Source: Mycobacterium paraterrae (GTDB taxonomy: Bacteria; Actinomycetota; Actinomycetes; Mycobacteriales; Mycobacteriaceae). Taken from it: 64,000 nt of DNA. The notes under the pieces are model-generated. The model was not told where the DNA came from. It worked only from the letters and a program-made list of their open reading frames with translations, and ran no database searches. Shown here in pieces: positions 32,676 to 40,743 of this stretch. Position 1 is the stretch's first letter, and each line of letters begins with the position of its first letter. The stretch lies in NCBI RefSeq assembly GCF_022430545.2, contig NZ_CP092488.2:992001-1056000 (forward strand). The letters run 5' to 3'. Both the position numbers and the translations under genes were made by a program.

Positions 32676-33257
32676 CTAGCGCGGTCGTAAACCGACAAAA
32701 ACGAGGTCGTGAATTGTTCTGGCAATTCGATCTTCGTCGAGCGCATCGTCAAGCACTAGGTAGGTCAGTGCGCTGGTCGTGACGGCACCGAATAGCGCGA
32801 TCGCGGCAACTGCTGGGTTGTCGAGGGTCACGAGTGAGCCGTCGCCGGCGCCAGCGCGAAGTAACGTCTCGACGGGTGCGAAGTATGCGGCGCTGATCAT
32901 GTCGGCGATGACGGGCATGCGGGCGGCGCGGCCCAGTTCCCCGATGAGAGCGCGGCAGACGGCGGGTCTCTGTGCCATCACGCGCAGCTGGGCACTGATG
33001 ACTGCGTGCAGGCGCTGAGCGGCGGAGCCTTCTGCCTCCACGACTGCGGCGACCTCGTGCGCGACTTGCTGTAGGACGTCTTCGAGGAGGAAGGCGAGTA
33101 TTTCCTCTTTGCCGGCGAAGTAGTAGTAAAGGGTGGCCTTGGCGATGCCGGTGGTGGCGGCGACGTCTTCGATCTTGGTGTCGTTGAGCCCGCGGTCTGC
33201 GAAAAGTGCCGCCGCCGGCGGCAGGCGGTCGGCAATTTTTCGCGGAACCTCGCGCAT
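32676..33257 (-). CDS. TetR-family regulator (divergent from the element P450)
   Basis: TetR repressor of 193 residues. The N-terminal helix-turn-helix is KIEDVAATTGIAKATLYYYFAGKEE, seen as IEDVAATTGIAKATLYYYF, with a C-terminal ligand domain like TetR_C_33 members. It is divergent from the P450 gene across 83 bp that contains GTCTAA-N9-TTAGAC, a likely operator for autoregulation and control of the P450. First cargo gene after the rep module. Confidence 0.9.
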   Translation of the reverse strand: MREVPRKIADRLPPAAALFADRGLNDTKIEDVAATTGIAKATLYYYFAGKEEILAFLLEDVLQQVAHEVAAVVEAEGSAAQRLHAVISAQLRVMAQRPAVCRALIGELGRAARMPVIADMISAAYFAPVETLLRAGAGDGSLVTLDNPAVAAIALFGAVTTSALTYLVLDDALDEDRIARTIHDLVFVGLRPR

Positions 33258-33283
33258 TGACGCTCCTCTCGGTTGGACTTACA

Positions 33284-33304
33284 GTCTAAACTACTGGATT
33301 AGAC
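33284..33304. promoter_or_regulatory. Palindrome between tetR and P450, candidate TetR operator
   Basis: GTCTAA and TTAGAC arms separated by nine bases, centred in the 83-bp gap between divergent starts at 33257 and 33341. It differs in sequence from the tandem 15-mers of the rest of the cargo, so the two TetR proteins probably have separate targets. Confidence 0.6.
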
Positions 33305-33340
33305 AGCCGTATAATTAGATTCACAGCGGTAGGAGCTCAG

Positions 33341-34534
33341 ATGACGACGGTGCAACTTCGCTACGACCCGTTCGATGCGACGATTCAGGACGATCTCTAC
33401 CCCATCTACCGGCAGCTGCGCGACAAAGCCCCGCTGTATCGCGCAGCCGATTCCAACACGTGGGTTTTCAGTCGCCACGAAGATGTCGTCAGCGCGCTGC
33501 TTGACCATCACACCTACTCATCCGTGGACGGCATATTTCCAACTCCACCGGGCTCAGATTTCCACGCATCGTTCTTGCCCATGATGATTTTGATGGATCC
33601 CCCGCGACACGATCAGCTGCGCGCGTTGGTAAGCAAGGCGTTCACCCCGCGGCGCATCGCGGCGTTAAGTAGTGGGATTGAGGACCTGGCGGAGGATTTA
33701 TCAGATTGCCTTGACCGGGGCGCAGGGTCGGTTGACTTTGCCGCCGACTTTGCCGCCGTCCTGCCGGCCATGGTGATCGCTGATTTGCTCGGCATTCCTC
33801 GCGAGGACCGCGCACAGTTTCGGCAGTGGTCAACCACGATGGTCCAGTCCAATCCGGCGCGCGGTGAGATGGGCGAGGGGCTGGCCGCGGCTGCGGCCGT
33901 CTATGCCTACTTCACCGACTTCCTCGCCGAGCGTCGACGCGAACCGCGCGGCGACTTGATGTCGGCCTTGGTGTCCGCCGAGATCGACGGAAAGCGTCTT
34001 ACTGACGAGGACCTCCTTGGCTTTTGCCTGTTGCTGCTCATCGCAGGCCATGAGACCACCTCGAACCTGCTCAGCAACGCCGCAGTAGTGCTTGCGAGCG
34101 ATCCCGACATTCGCCGACGACTAGTCGCCGATGACAACTTGCTTGGTCCCGCAGTTGAGGAGCTCCTCCGGTATGACTCACCGGTGCAAGGACTTTCACG
34201 AACTCTGACCCGCGACGTCACGCTGCATGGCGTCACGATGTCCGTCGGTGATTCAGTGCTGCTGTTGTTCGGCTCGGCTAACCGTGACGAACGAGTGTTT
34301 GCTGATCCCGACGTGTTCGATATCGGGCGCAAACCCGAACATCAAGTGGCGTTCGGCCGAGGTATCCACTTCTGTCTCGGTGCGTCATTAGCGCGGATGG
34401 AGGCCCGGATAGCGTTGCGCGCCCTGCTGGCCCGAGTGCCCAACTGGGAAGTCGACCTAGAGAACGCGCAGCGCCTGCGGTCGGGCCTCATCCGGGGCTA
34501 TATGTCTTTGCCTATCTCGTGGTCGGCAAATTAG
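33341..34534 (+). CDS. Cytochrome P450 carried by the element
   Basis: Haem monooxygenase of 397 residues. It has I-helix LLIAGHETTSNLL, ExxR in EELLRYDSPV, and haem loop FGRGIHFCLGASLARMEAR. The N-terminus YDPFDATIQDDLYPIYRQLRD (first residues YDPFDA) resembles CYP107-like actinobacterial P450s. The ATG is preceded by AGGAG. It is controlled by a divergent TetR and is followed by another tetR on the opposite strand. No redox partner is carried in the element, so it must borrow host ferredoxin. It probably hydroxylates a xenobiotic or secondary metabolite; inferred. Confidence 0.92.
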   Translation: MTTVQLRYDPFDATIQDDLYPIYRQLRDKAPLYRAADSNTWVFSRHEDVVSALLDHHTYSSVDGIFPTPPGSDFHASFLPMMILMDPPRHDQLRALVSKAFTPRRIAALSSGIEDLAEDLSDCLDRGAGSVDFAADFAAVLPAMVIADLLGIPREDRAQFRQWSTTMVQSNPARGEMGEGLAAAAAVYAYFTDFLAERRREPRGDLMSALVSAEIDGKRLTDEDLLGFCLLLLIAGHETTSNLLSNAAVVLASDPDIRRRLVADDNLLGPAVEELLRYDSPVQGLSRTLTRDVTLHGVTMSVGDSVLLLFGSANRDERVFADPDVFDIGRKPEHQVAFGRGIHFCLGASLARMEARIALRALLARVPNWEVDLENAQRLRSGLIRGYMSLPISWSAN

Positions 34535-34592
34535 CCGAACTGCGCGTCAGGCAGAGCGGCTGGGGCGGCGCCATTCCCGCGGAGCGGGATCA

Positions 34593-35228
34593 CTACGATG
34601 CGGGCTCGTCGACCTTGCGGCGGTGCGCGGCGAGGAAGTCATCGACGATGCGCTCACAGTCTTGACGATCGATGGCACGCAGCCCGGTGAGGCGCGCGAA
34701 GGCGACCGGCCCCACGAGTTGGCACAGGATCAGCTCGGGGTCGAATTCATCGAGGTCGGCGCAGGCTTCGGGGCTTTGCAAAAGTAGATCGAACGGCTGG
34801 CGATACTGCTCGATGATCCGGGTCCGCAGCGCGTGCCGATCGTAGGTCTCCTGAGTGCTGTTTGATGTTGGGCCAAGCGCGACCCAAGCCAGTGTGGTGA
34901 CGTGCAGCGGCGCCTCCTGGAACAGCGTGGCCTGTCGGCTCAACAGTTCGATGAGTTGGTCGCGCAACGATCCCGTCGCCGGCGGAAGGTGAACCTGCGG
35001 CAGCAGCCGTTCAAATGTGGCGGCCAGTAGTTGAGTGGAGCTGCTGAAGTGGCGATAGAGGGTCGTGCGCGCAACTTTAGAGGCCTTGGTGACCGCGTCT
35101 ATGGTGACGGCTTCAATCCCGCCGGCGCTGAGGAGTTTGGTGGCTGCATCTAATAGCCGGGTCCGGGAGCGCACCAGGCGCGGATCGACATCGTCGTCGA
35201 CCGGCATGTCAAAACCGTCGCGCTCCAT
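34593..35228 (-). CDS. Second TetR-family regulator of the element cargo
   Basis: TetR repressor of 211 residues from ATG 35228; an open frame continues to 35300 but is not family-like. The helix-turn-helix is VTIDAVTKASKVARTTLYRHF with LLSAGGIEAVT before it, and the C-terminal domain resembles TetR_C proteins that regulate MmpL or efflux genes. About 85 bp upstream are two 15-bp palindromes in 20-bp register (35313-35347) that recur before mmpL and before the small gene at 40479. It is therefore the best candidate for the regulator of those three promoters. Confidence 0.88.
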   Translation of the reverse strand: MERDGFDMPVDDDVDPRLVRSRTRLLDAATKLLSAGGIEAVTIDAVTKASKVARTTLYRHFSSSTQLLAATFERLLPQVHLPPATGSLRDQLIELLSRQATLFQEAPLHVTTLAWVALGPTSNSTQETYDRHALRTRIIEQYRQPFDLLLQSPEACADLDEFDPELILCQLVGPVAFARLTGLRAIDRQDCERIVDDFLAAHRRKVDEPAS

Positions 35229-35312
35229 ATGGTCACCGTAAACCCTACGCATACCTGGCCCGCACCGAATCGCATCTGCATTGGCGATTGATCCAGCCAC
35301 TACCCAACTAAC

Positions 35313-35347
35313 GCTACTGTTGGTAGCATAGCGCTACCAATAGTACA
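35313..35347. promoter_or_regulatory. Tandem 15-bp operators upstream of the second tetR
   Basis: Site 1 GCTAC-TGTTG-GTAGC (35313-35327) is a perfect inverted repeat; site 2 GCTAC-CAATA-GTACA (35333-35347) is partial. Their starts are 20 bp apart. An overlapping longer palindrome, TTGGTAGC-N5-GCTACCAA, spans the two. The same paired layout is present at 40517-40551 and, more weakly, at 35967-36001. Confidence 0.72.
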
Positions 35348-35966
35348 GTTATTCGTAGGGGTTTGTGCGTAGTAGGGGGATTCGTGATCAGGCAACGGCT
35401 CGAACAACCCGTGGTCCAAAAGGCCACCAATGCACGGCTGGCATGTCGGTTCATGAGGCCATCCCACGAACCCTCCCAACTTGTGCGGCAGGGACTCGCA
35501 CACGCCGAGGATGGCGTTCTGCGATGAATGCGCTGCTTGCGCTAACCAGGACCCAAGTGTGGATGAGTGCGGCTCGCGGTTTCAGGCTCAGCGGCCGCAC
35601 CATTACCAGTGACATCCACCGAACGCCGCCGGACCAAGACCGCGTTCGTCCTCGGCATTACCCGCCTCGCTACTGCTCATACCTGGACGACAATTTGATG
35701 AACCGGGAAATGTACAACCACGTGCACGACGATCCCACCAGGCTAACTTCCCGGCTGGCTTTTCGTCTGCGGCGTTCATGAACCTTTCAGAATTTCGGCG
35801 ACGGTGCGTCGTCACGGTCAATCAACCTGCGCGCCGAGGGGCACGTCGCGCCAGGCGCGAAATGCTGGTCCGTCGCCTGCGGGGTGCTCTCGGGCCAATC
35901 CAGGTGAGTAGTGCGGTAGCGGTCGACGGGTGCACGCCTGTCGCGGTTTCGGCGACGAAGCGAAAG
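35348..35966. other. About 620 bp without a convincing gene, upstream of mmpL
   Basis: Several short open frames cross this stretch on both strands, the longest from GTG 35365 to 35781 on plus (138 codons, Arg-rich). None has a recognisable domain, good ribosome site or consistent codon bias. The region may be a long 5' regulatory zone or the decayed remains of a gene. I see no repeats besides the flanking operators. Confidence 0.5.
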
Positions 35967-36001
35967 GGTACTAGCGGTACTGTTCCGACACCGTTAGTTT
36001 C
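35967..36001. promoter_or_regulatory. Tandem 15-bp operator-like sites upstream of mmpL
   Basis: GGTAC-TAGCG-GTACT (35967-35981) fits the pattern GNTAC-N5-GTANN of the other sites, and a weaker GACAC-CGTTA-GTTTC starts exactly 20 bp later (35987-36001), next to the ribosome site of mmpL (start 36025). The identical register supports control of mmpL by the same TetR, but the second site is degenerate. Confidence 0.55.
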
Positions 36002-36024
36002 TTTTGGGATAACGGAGGTGGGGG

Positions 36025-39000
36025 ATGGCGGACAACGGGTGGGTTTCCTCGGGGGTGGCGACGCTGAGTCGCCCAGTTCGGGAGCAACTTCGCAAGGTCG
36101 CGGCGGGCGAGGGCGCATACAGTGATCGACTAGCTCGCCTGGCGGGGTTCAGCATCCGACATAAGGTGCTGGTCATCGGGGCGTGGGTGGTGACCGCCGG
36201 CGTCCTGGCGATGCTGTTCCCCCAGCTGGAAACCGTTGTGAAACAGCAGTCGGTGAATCTGGTCCCCCCTGATGCTCCATCGCTGCAGACGGTTGACCGG
36301 ATGGGCACGGCATTCGGCGAGCAGGGGTCCAAGACCACCGTCTTTGTTGCATTCGAGGACCCGACGGGCCTGACTGCGCCGGTGCGTCAGCGCTACAAAA
36401 CGATGGTTTCGCGGTTGCGTGCCGACTCCCAGCACGTGCGACTGGTTCAGGATCTGTTAGCCGACCCCGTTACTGCGGGTCAGGCGATGAGCCAGGATGG
36501 CAAGGCGTGGTATGTGCCGGTCGGGGTAGCTGGCACGCTCGGCGATCCTAGAGCGGCGGAATCCGTTCGGGCGGTGCGCGCTATTGTCGCCGAGTCGTTT
36601 AGCGGTACGTCCACGATCGTTCGTGTAACCGGACCTCCCGCGACATTCAGCGATCTAATCGATTCGGCTGAGCAGGATTTGATTGGCATCTCCATCGTGA
36701 CAGCCGGTCTGATCGCGGTGATTTTGCTGGTCATCTATCGGTCACTAGTTACCGCGTTGCTGCCATTGCTCGTGATCGGTGTGAGCCTGGCGGTCGGGCG
36801 CGGGGTGCTCTCGGCGCTGGGCGAATCAGGAATGCCGGTGTCGCAATTCACGATTGCGTTCATGACTGCCATCTTGTTGGGTGCCGGCACCGATTATTCC
36901 GTGTTTCTGATCAGCCGGTATCACGAGCAGCGCCGCCAGATGATTTCGGCTGACCTGGCTGTGATTAACGCAACCGCCACCATCGGGCGGGTGATCATGG
37001 CTTCCGCCGCGACTGTGGCGTTTGCGTTTCTATCCTTGGTCTTTGCGAAGCTGAGCGTATTTAGCGCATTAGGCCCGGCGTGCGCGATCGCTGTCTTTGT
37101 CGGAGTCGCAGCTACAGTAACGTTGTTTCCTCCGGTATTGGCGCTTGCCGCGAAACATGGCATTGGCGAACCCAAAGCTGACCGCACGCGCCGATACTGG
37201 AACTGGATCGCCGTGGCCGTGGTCCGCCGACCCGCCCCACTGCTGGCCGCCAGCCTGGCACTTGTATTAGGCCTCGCGGCTGTCGCGCTGACTATGCACA
37301 TCAGCTACGACGATCGGCAAGGACAGCCGGCGACGACCACCAGCAATGAGGGCTATCGCTTGCTGGATAGGCATTTCCGCAAAGATATCGTCATCACACA
37401 GTTCATGGTCGTCGAATCACCCACAGATATGCGCACCAGTAAAGGCCTAGCCGACCTAGATGAAATGGCGTCTCGAGTGTCGCAATTGCCGGGCGTCACC
37501 AAGGTTTCCGGTGTCACTCGGCCCACCGGTGCACGCCTCGATCAGGCACAGCTCTCGTGGCAAAACGGCCAGATCGGCAACAAGATGGCCGGCGCGGTCG
37601 CCAAGGGAGACGCCCATAAGGACGACCTGGCCAAACTCACCAGTGGCGCCGACCAACTCGCCGGCGGCCTGGCGCAACTTGACACCACCCTGCGCACGGC
37701 ATTGACACCGCTGACCGCGGTCCTTACCCAAGCCCAGTCCAGCGGATCGCAATTTCAACACTTTCGCCCTCTGCTGCAGCAACTTTCGGCTACCACACCA
37801 ACCATCGATCAAGCGATCCGAACCGGGCCGGGACTGCGTCAAGAAGCTCAACAAGCCCAAAACGCGATCGCCACGATCGATCCGCTGGTTGGTGCGCTCA
37901 ACACCTCCCCGTGGTGTGCCACCACACCCGAGTGTGCCCAGATCCGCGATCAGGTGCAGATTCTGGTGACCTTGCGCGATGGCGGCTTTTTCAGCCAGCT
38001 CGCCAACCTGGGCGACATGTACCAGCCGGGCAGCGACAATGCGGCGGGCACCGTAGCAGATCTGCAGAGCACGGTCACCTCGCTGAACAAGGCTTTCGGA
38101 GCACTCGGCGATCCCGCCGACATGGCCGGCAATATCCGCCGCCTCCAAAACGGCATCAGCCAGCTCGCGTCGGGTGCACAAGCCCTGGCCACCGGCGTGC
38201 ACACCCTTGCCGACAGCAACATCGAAATGTTGTCCGGCATGAGTCAGGTCGCCACCCAATTACAAAATTCCGCGCGGTCCAGCGCCGGTTCGGACAACGC
38301 CAGCGGCTTTTACCTGCCCGCCAACACCTTCGAGAATCGCCAGTTCGCCGATGTGGCAAAACATTTTATGTCGGCCGATGGCAAGACCGCCCGCTTCGCG
38401 ATCGAATCGAGCTACAACCCCTACAGCAGCCAAGCGATGGATCTCGCTCAGAAAATCACCGAAGTTGCCGGGGCCGCACGCCCGAACACCTCCCTGGCCA
38501 ACGCCACGATATCGATGGCCGGTTTCCCCGCCGTCAACTCCGATATTCAGCGCCTGCTGTCGGCCGACTTTCATCTGCTGGCGATCGCCACGCTCGTCAT
38601 CGTCGGAGTGATCCTTGTCCTTCTCCTGCGTGCCTTGCTGGCCCCGCTCTACCTCCTCGGTACGGTCGTACTCAACTATGGCGCGGCACTGGGCATTGGG
38701 ACGCTCGTCTTCCAATACGGCCTGGGTAAGGAAATCGCCTGGCCCGTACCGCTTGTGGCGTTCATCATCCTGGTCGCCGTCGGCGCCGACTACAACATGC
38801 TGCTGATCTCGCGGTTACGCGAAGAATCCGCTCACAACATTCGCGTCGGCGTGCTACGCACGGTCGCAAACACCGGTTCAGTCATCACCTCAGCCGGGCT
38901 CATCTTCGCCGCGAGTATGTTCGGCCTGATGGTCGGCTCTGTCGGAATCATGATCCAAGTCGGATTCATCGTCGGCTGCGGCCTACTACTCGACACCTTC

Positions 39001-39111
39001 GTCGTTCGCACCCTCACGGTGCCCGCGATCGCTACGCTCCTGCGCGAGGCCAGCTGGTGGCCGCAACGGAAATCCTCGACTCACAACGGCCGACCACACC
39101 GGACCACATGA
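36025..39111 (+). CDS. MmpL-family RND transporter carried by the element
   Basis: Membrane transporter of 1028 residues with the RND/MmpL layout: first membrane helix near 45-65, a first periplasmic loop, five helices around 215-375 with GTDYSVFLISRYHE (proton-relay Asp-Tyr), a second helix block from about 400, a large periplasmic loop with helical coiled-coil-like repeats (about 500-770), and a last block with GADYNMLLISRLREE. Length and loop structure match MmpL4/MmpL5-type exporters. No MmpS partner is encoded. Start ATG 36025 has GGAGGTGGGG upstream. It is coupled by ATGA overlap to the following hydrolase gene. Cargo could be a lipid, siderophore or drug. Confidence 0.92.
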   Translation: MADNGWVSSGVATLSRPVREQLRKVAAGEGAYSDRLARLAGFSIRHKVLVIGAWVVTAGVLAMLFPQLETVVKQQSVNLVPPDAPSLQTVDRMGTAFGEQGSKTTVFVAFEDPTGLTAPVRQRYKTMVSRLRADSQHVRLVQDLLADPVTAGQAMSQDGKAWYVPVGVAGTLGDPRAAESVRAVRAIVAESFSGTSTIVRVTGPPATFSDLIDSAEQDLIGISIVTAGLIAVILLVIYRSLVTALLPLLVIGVSLAVGRGVLSALGESGMPVSQFTIAFMTAILLGAGTDYSVFLISRYHEQRRQMISADLAVINATATIGRVIMASAATVAFAFLSLVFAKLSVFSALGPACAIAVFVGVAATVTLFPPVLALAAKHGIGEPKADRTRRYWNWIAVAVVRRPAPLLAASLALVLGLAAVALTMHISYDDRQGQPATTTSNEGYRLLDRHFRKDIVITQFMVVESPTDMRTSKGLADLDEMASRVSQLPGVTKVSGVTRPTGARLDQAQLSWQNGQIGNKMAGAVAKGDAHKDDLAKLTSGADQLAGGLAQLDTTLRTALTPLTAVLTQAQSSGSQFQHFRPLLQQLSATTPTIDQAIRTGPGLRQEAQQAQNAIATIDPLVGALNTSPWCATTPECAQIRDQVQILVTLRDGGFFSQLANLGDMYQPGSDNAAGTVADLQSTVTSLNKAFGALGDPADMAGNIRRLQNGISQLASGAQALATGVHTLADSNIEMLSGMSQVATQLQNSARSSAGSDNASGFYLPANTFENRQFADVAKHFMSADGKTARFAIESSYNPYSSQAMDLAQKITEVAGAARPNTSLANATISMAGFPAVNSDIQRLLSADFHLLAIATLVIVGVILVLLLRALLAPLYLLGTVVLNYGAALGIGTLVFQYGLGKEIAWPVPLVAFIILVAVGADYNMLLISRLREESAHNIRVGVLRTVANTGSVITSAGLIFAASMFGLMVGSVGIMIQVGFIVGCGLLLDTFVVRTLTVPAIATLLREASWWPQRKSSTHNGRPHRTT

Positions 39112-40004
39112 CAATTGGCCGAGAGCGCATCCGCACCAGCGACGGGATCACTCTCGTGGCCGATTGCTACCGGCACGCCGCGACTCACCCCGTCGTGTTG
39201 CTGCTCCATGGCGGCGGCCAGAACCGTCACGCGTGGGCCACCACCGCCCGTCGACTCTATTCCCACGGCTACACCGTCGTCGCCTACGACACACGAGGTC
39301 ACGGCGACAGCGACTGGGACCCGAGCGGACAATATGACATCGAACGGTTTGTGTCCGATCTGATCTCGGTACGAGGACACGTCAGCGCCGACAGTCCCCC
39401 CGCCGTCGTCGGCGCGTCGCTGGGTGGGCTGATCATCCTCGCTACCCATCTGCTGGCCCCACCCGACCTCTGGGCAGCCGTTGTCCTGGTCGACATCACC
39501 CCGCGAATGGAATTTCATGGGGCCCGTCGCATCCTGTCATTCATGGCCGGACACCCCGACGGATTCGGCACGCTCAATGATGCCGCCGATGTCATCGCCG
39601 AATACAACCCACGCCGCGCGCGACCCGAAAATCTCGACGGCCTGCACAAGGTTCTGCGCCAACGTAGCGATGGCCGATGGATCTGGCGCTGGGACCCGGC
39701 CTTCATCAGCTCCAACTTCGATGTCCTCCAAGGCAATCTCATGACGGGCAGCGAGGAGTTCGACGCCATCAGCGGATTCCTCGCCGAAGGAGCACGTCGA
39801 ATCACGGCCCCAACGCTGTTGGTACGCGGGGCACTTTCAGACGTAGTCTCCCAGGAAACCGTCAGCGAATTCCGCCAGCTCGTCAGGCACGCCGAAACGA
39901 CGGACGTCACCGGCACCGGTCACATGGTTGCCGGCGACAACAACGACGCGTTCACCGCCGCGGTTACCGACTTCCTCGACCGCGCCATGAGGACCCTGAC
40001 ATAA
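39108..40004 (+). CDS. Alpha/beta hydrolase coupled to mmpL
   Basis: Alpha/beta hydrolase of 298 residues from ATG 39108, which overlaps the mmpL stop (ATGA); GTG 39057 is an in-frame alternative. VVLLLHGGGQNRHAW forms the oxyanion region, the nucleophile Ser is in VVGASLGGL, an Asp lies in RGALSDVV and the His in GTGHMVAGD. The RGHGDSDW segment resembles haloperoxidase/esterase-type hydrolases. Translational coupling to an exporter suggests it processes the exported compound or hydrolyses an imported one. Substrate unknown. Confidence 0.88.
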   Translation: MTIGRERIRTSDGITLVADCYRHAATHPVVLLLHGGGQNRHAWATTARRLYSHGYTVVAYDTRGHGDSDWDPSGQYDIERFVSDLISVRGHVSADSPPAVVGASLGGLIILATHLLAPPDLWAAVVLVDITPRMEFHGARRILSFMAGHPDGFGTLNDAADVIAEYNPRRARPENLDGLHKVLRQRSDGRWIWRWDPAFISSNFDVLQGNLMTGSEEFDAISGFLAEGARRITAPTLLVRGALSDVVSQETVSEFRQLVRHAETTDVTGTGHMVAGDNNDAFTAAVTDFLDRAMRTLT

Positions 40005-40032
40005 GCATCCAGCGAGTCTTCAGCCACCCGGG

Positions 40033-40479
40033 CTACTGATGTGCCATGGCTTTGGGTTGTGTTGCGTCTGAGTCATTCTCGTCGACAGGAAGGTCGTGCC
40101 GAATCGCTCGGACGCGACCTCGCGGCAGACACGCCACGTATCCGTGACACTTGCCATAGAGTTCCCACGAGGTCGCCGCTACATCCGGGTCGACGTCGAT
40201 GCGGTGGCCGGGGGAGAAACAGAGATGTAAGGCCCCGTCGTCGTCGCACCAGGCGCGCGTGCAGATCGCTCCGGCAAGGTCCAACAGTGGCCGCTCCTCG
40301 GGCGAAAGGTTGATGGGGTCGATCAACACTTCATCCGACGGCCAGGCTCCTGCCGGCGGGAGGGTCAGTCGCAGCGGTCGGGAAATCACCAATTCGTTGT
40401 AACCGTCGAGGTCGAGTATGAGCCCTTCGTGCAGCGAGACTCGCTGAACGGTGCATTGCTCAATCCATTGCGTGTGCAT
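40033..40479 (-). CDS. Small protein of unknown function (DUF6188-like)
   Basis: A 148-residue protein with no transmembrane segment. WIEQCTVQRVSLHEGLILDLDG, GAICTRAWCDDDGALHLCFSPG and WELYGKCHGYVACLPRG form a pattern seen in mycobacterial and actinobacterial DUF6188-like proteins, to which I assign it tentatively. ATG 40479 is preceded by AAGGGGG; an upstream start at 40512 would overlap the operator. Tandem palindromes at 40517-40551 match those of the second tetR, so it seems to belong to the same regulon as mmpL, with which it converges. Confidence 0.68.
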   Translation of the reverse strand: MHTQWIEQCTVQRVSLHEGLILDLDGYNELVISRPLRLTLPPAGAWPSDEVLIDPINLSPEERPLLDLAGAICTRAWCDDDGALHLCFSPGHRIDVDPDVAATSWELYGKCHGYVACLPRGRVRAIRHDLPVDENDSDATQPKAMAHQ

Positions 40480-40516
40480 AACCGCCCCCTTCGACGCGTC
40501 GGTGAGTCCCATCTAT

Positions 40517-40551
40517 GCTACCGATAGTAGCGCAACGATACTATTAGTATT
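40517..40551. promoter_or_regulatory. Tandem 15-bp operators upstream of the DUF6188-like gene
   Basis: GCTAC-CGATA-GTAGC (40517-40531) is perfect and GATAC-TATTA-GTATT (40537-40551) contains the perfect palindrome ATACTA-T-TAGTAT. Starts are 20 bp apart, as at 35313 and 35333. The pair lies 37 bp upstream of ATG 40479. Confidence 0.72.
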
Positions 40552-40743
40552 CCTATGCGCTATCGCGGGCGTTCCATGCATCAAGAATGCGCTGCAAACC
40601 TCGATCAATGCGCTCGCGCGCCTCCCCTGCCGTGCGGCTCTGGTGTGGCTGCGGTCGGTTGACCTGCCGTATGCATGCAGTCGTCGGAATGCGAACACTA
40701 CGGACCGATCTGAGTTGTCATCCCCAAGTGCGACCATCCCAAT

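Noticed and set aside
35365..35781. Plus-strand open frame of 138 codons downstream of the TetR operators
   Set aside because: GTG start with poor ribosome site, Arg-rich content and no recognisable domain; listed only as part of a gene-free zone.
35822..36118. Minus-strand frame of 98 codons before mmpL
   Set aside because: Pro/Arg-rich and overlaps the mmpL promoter and start.
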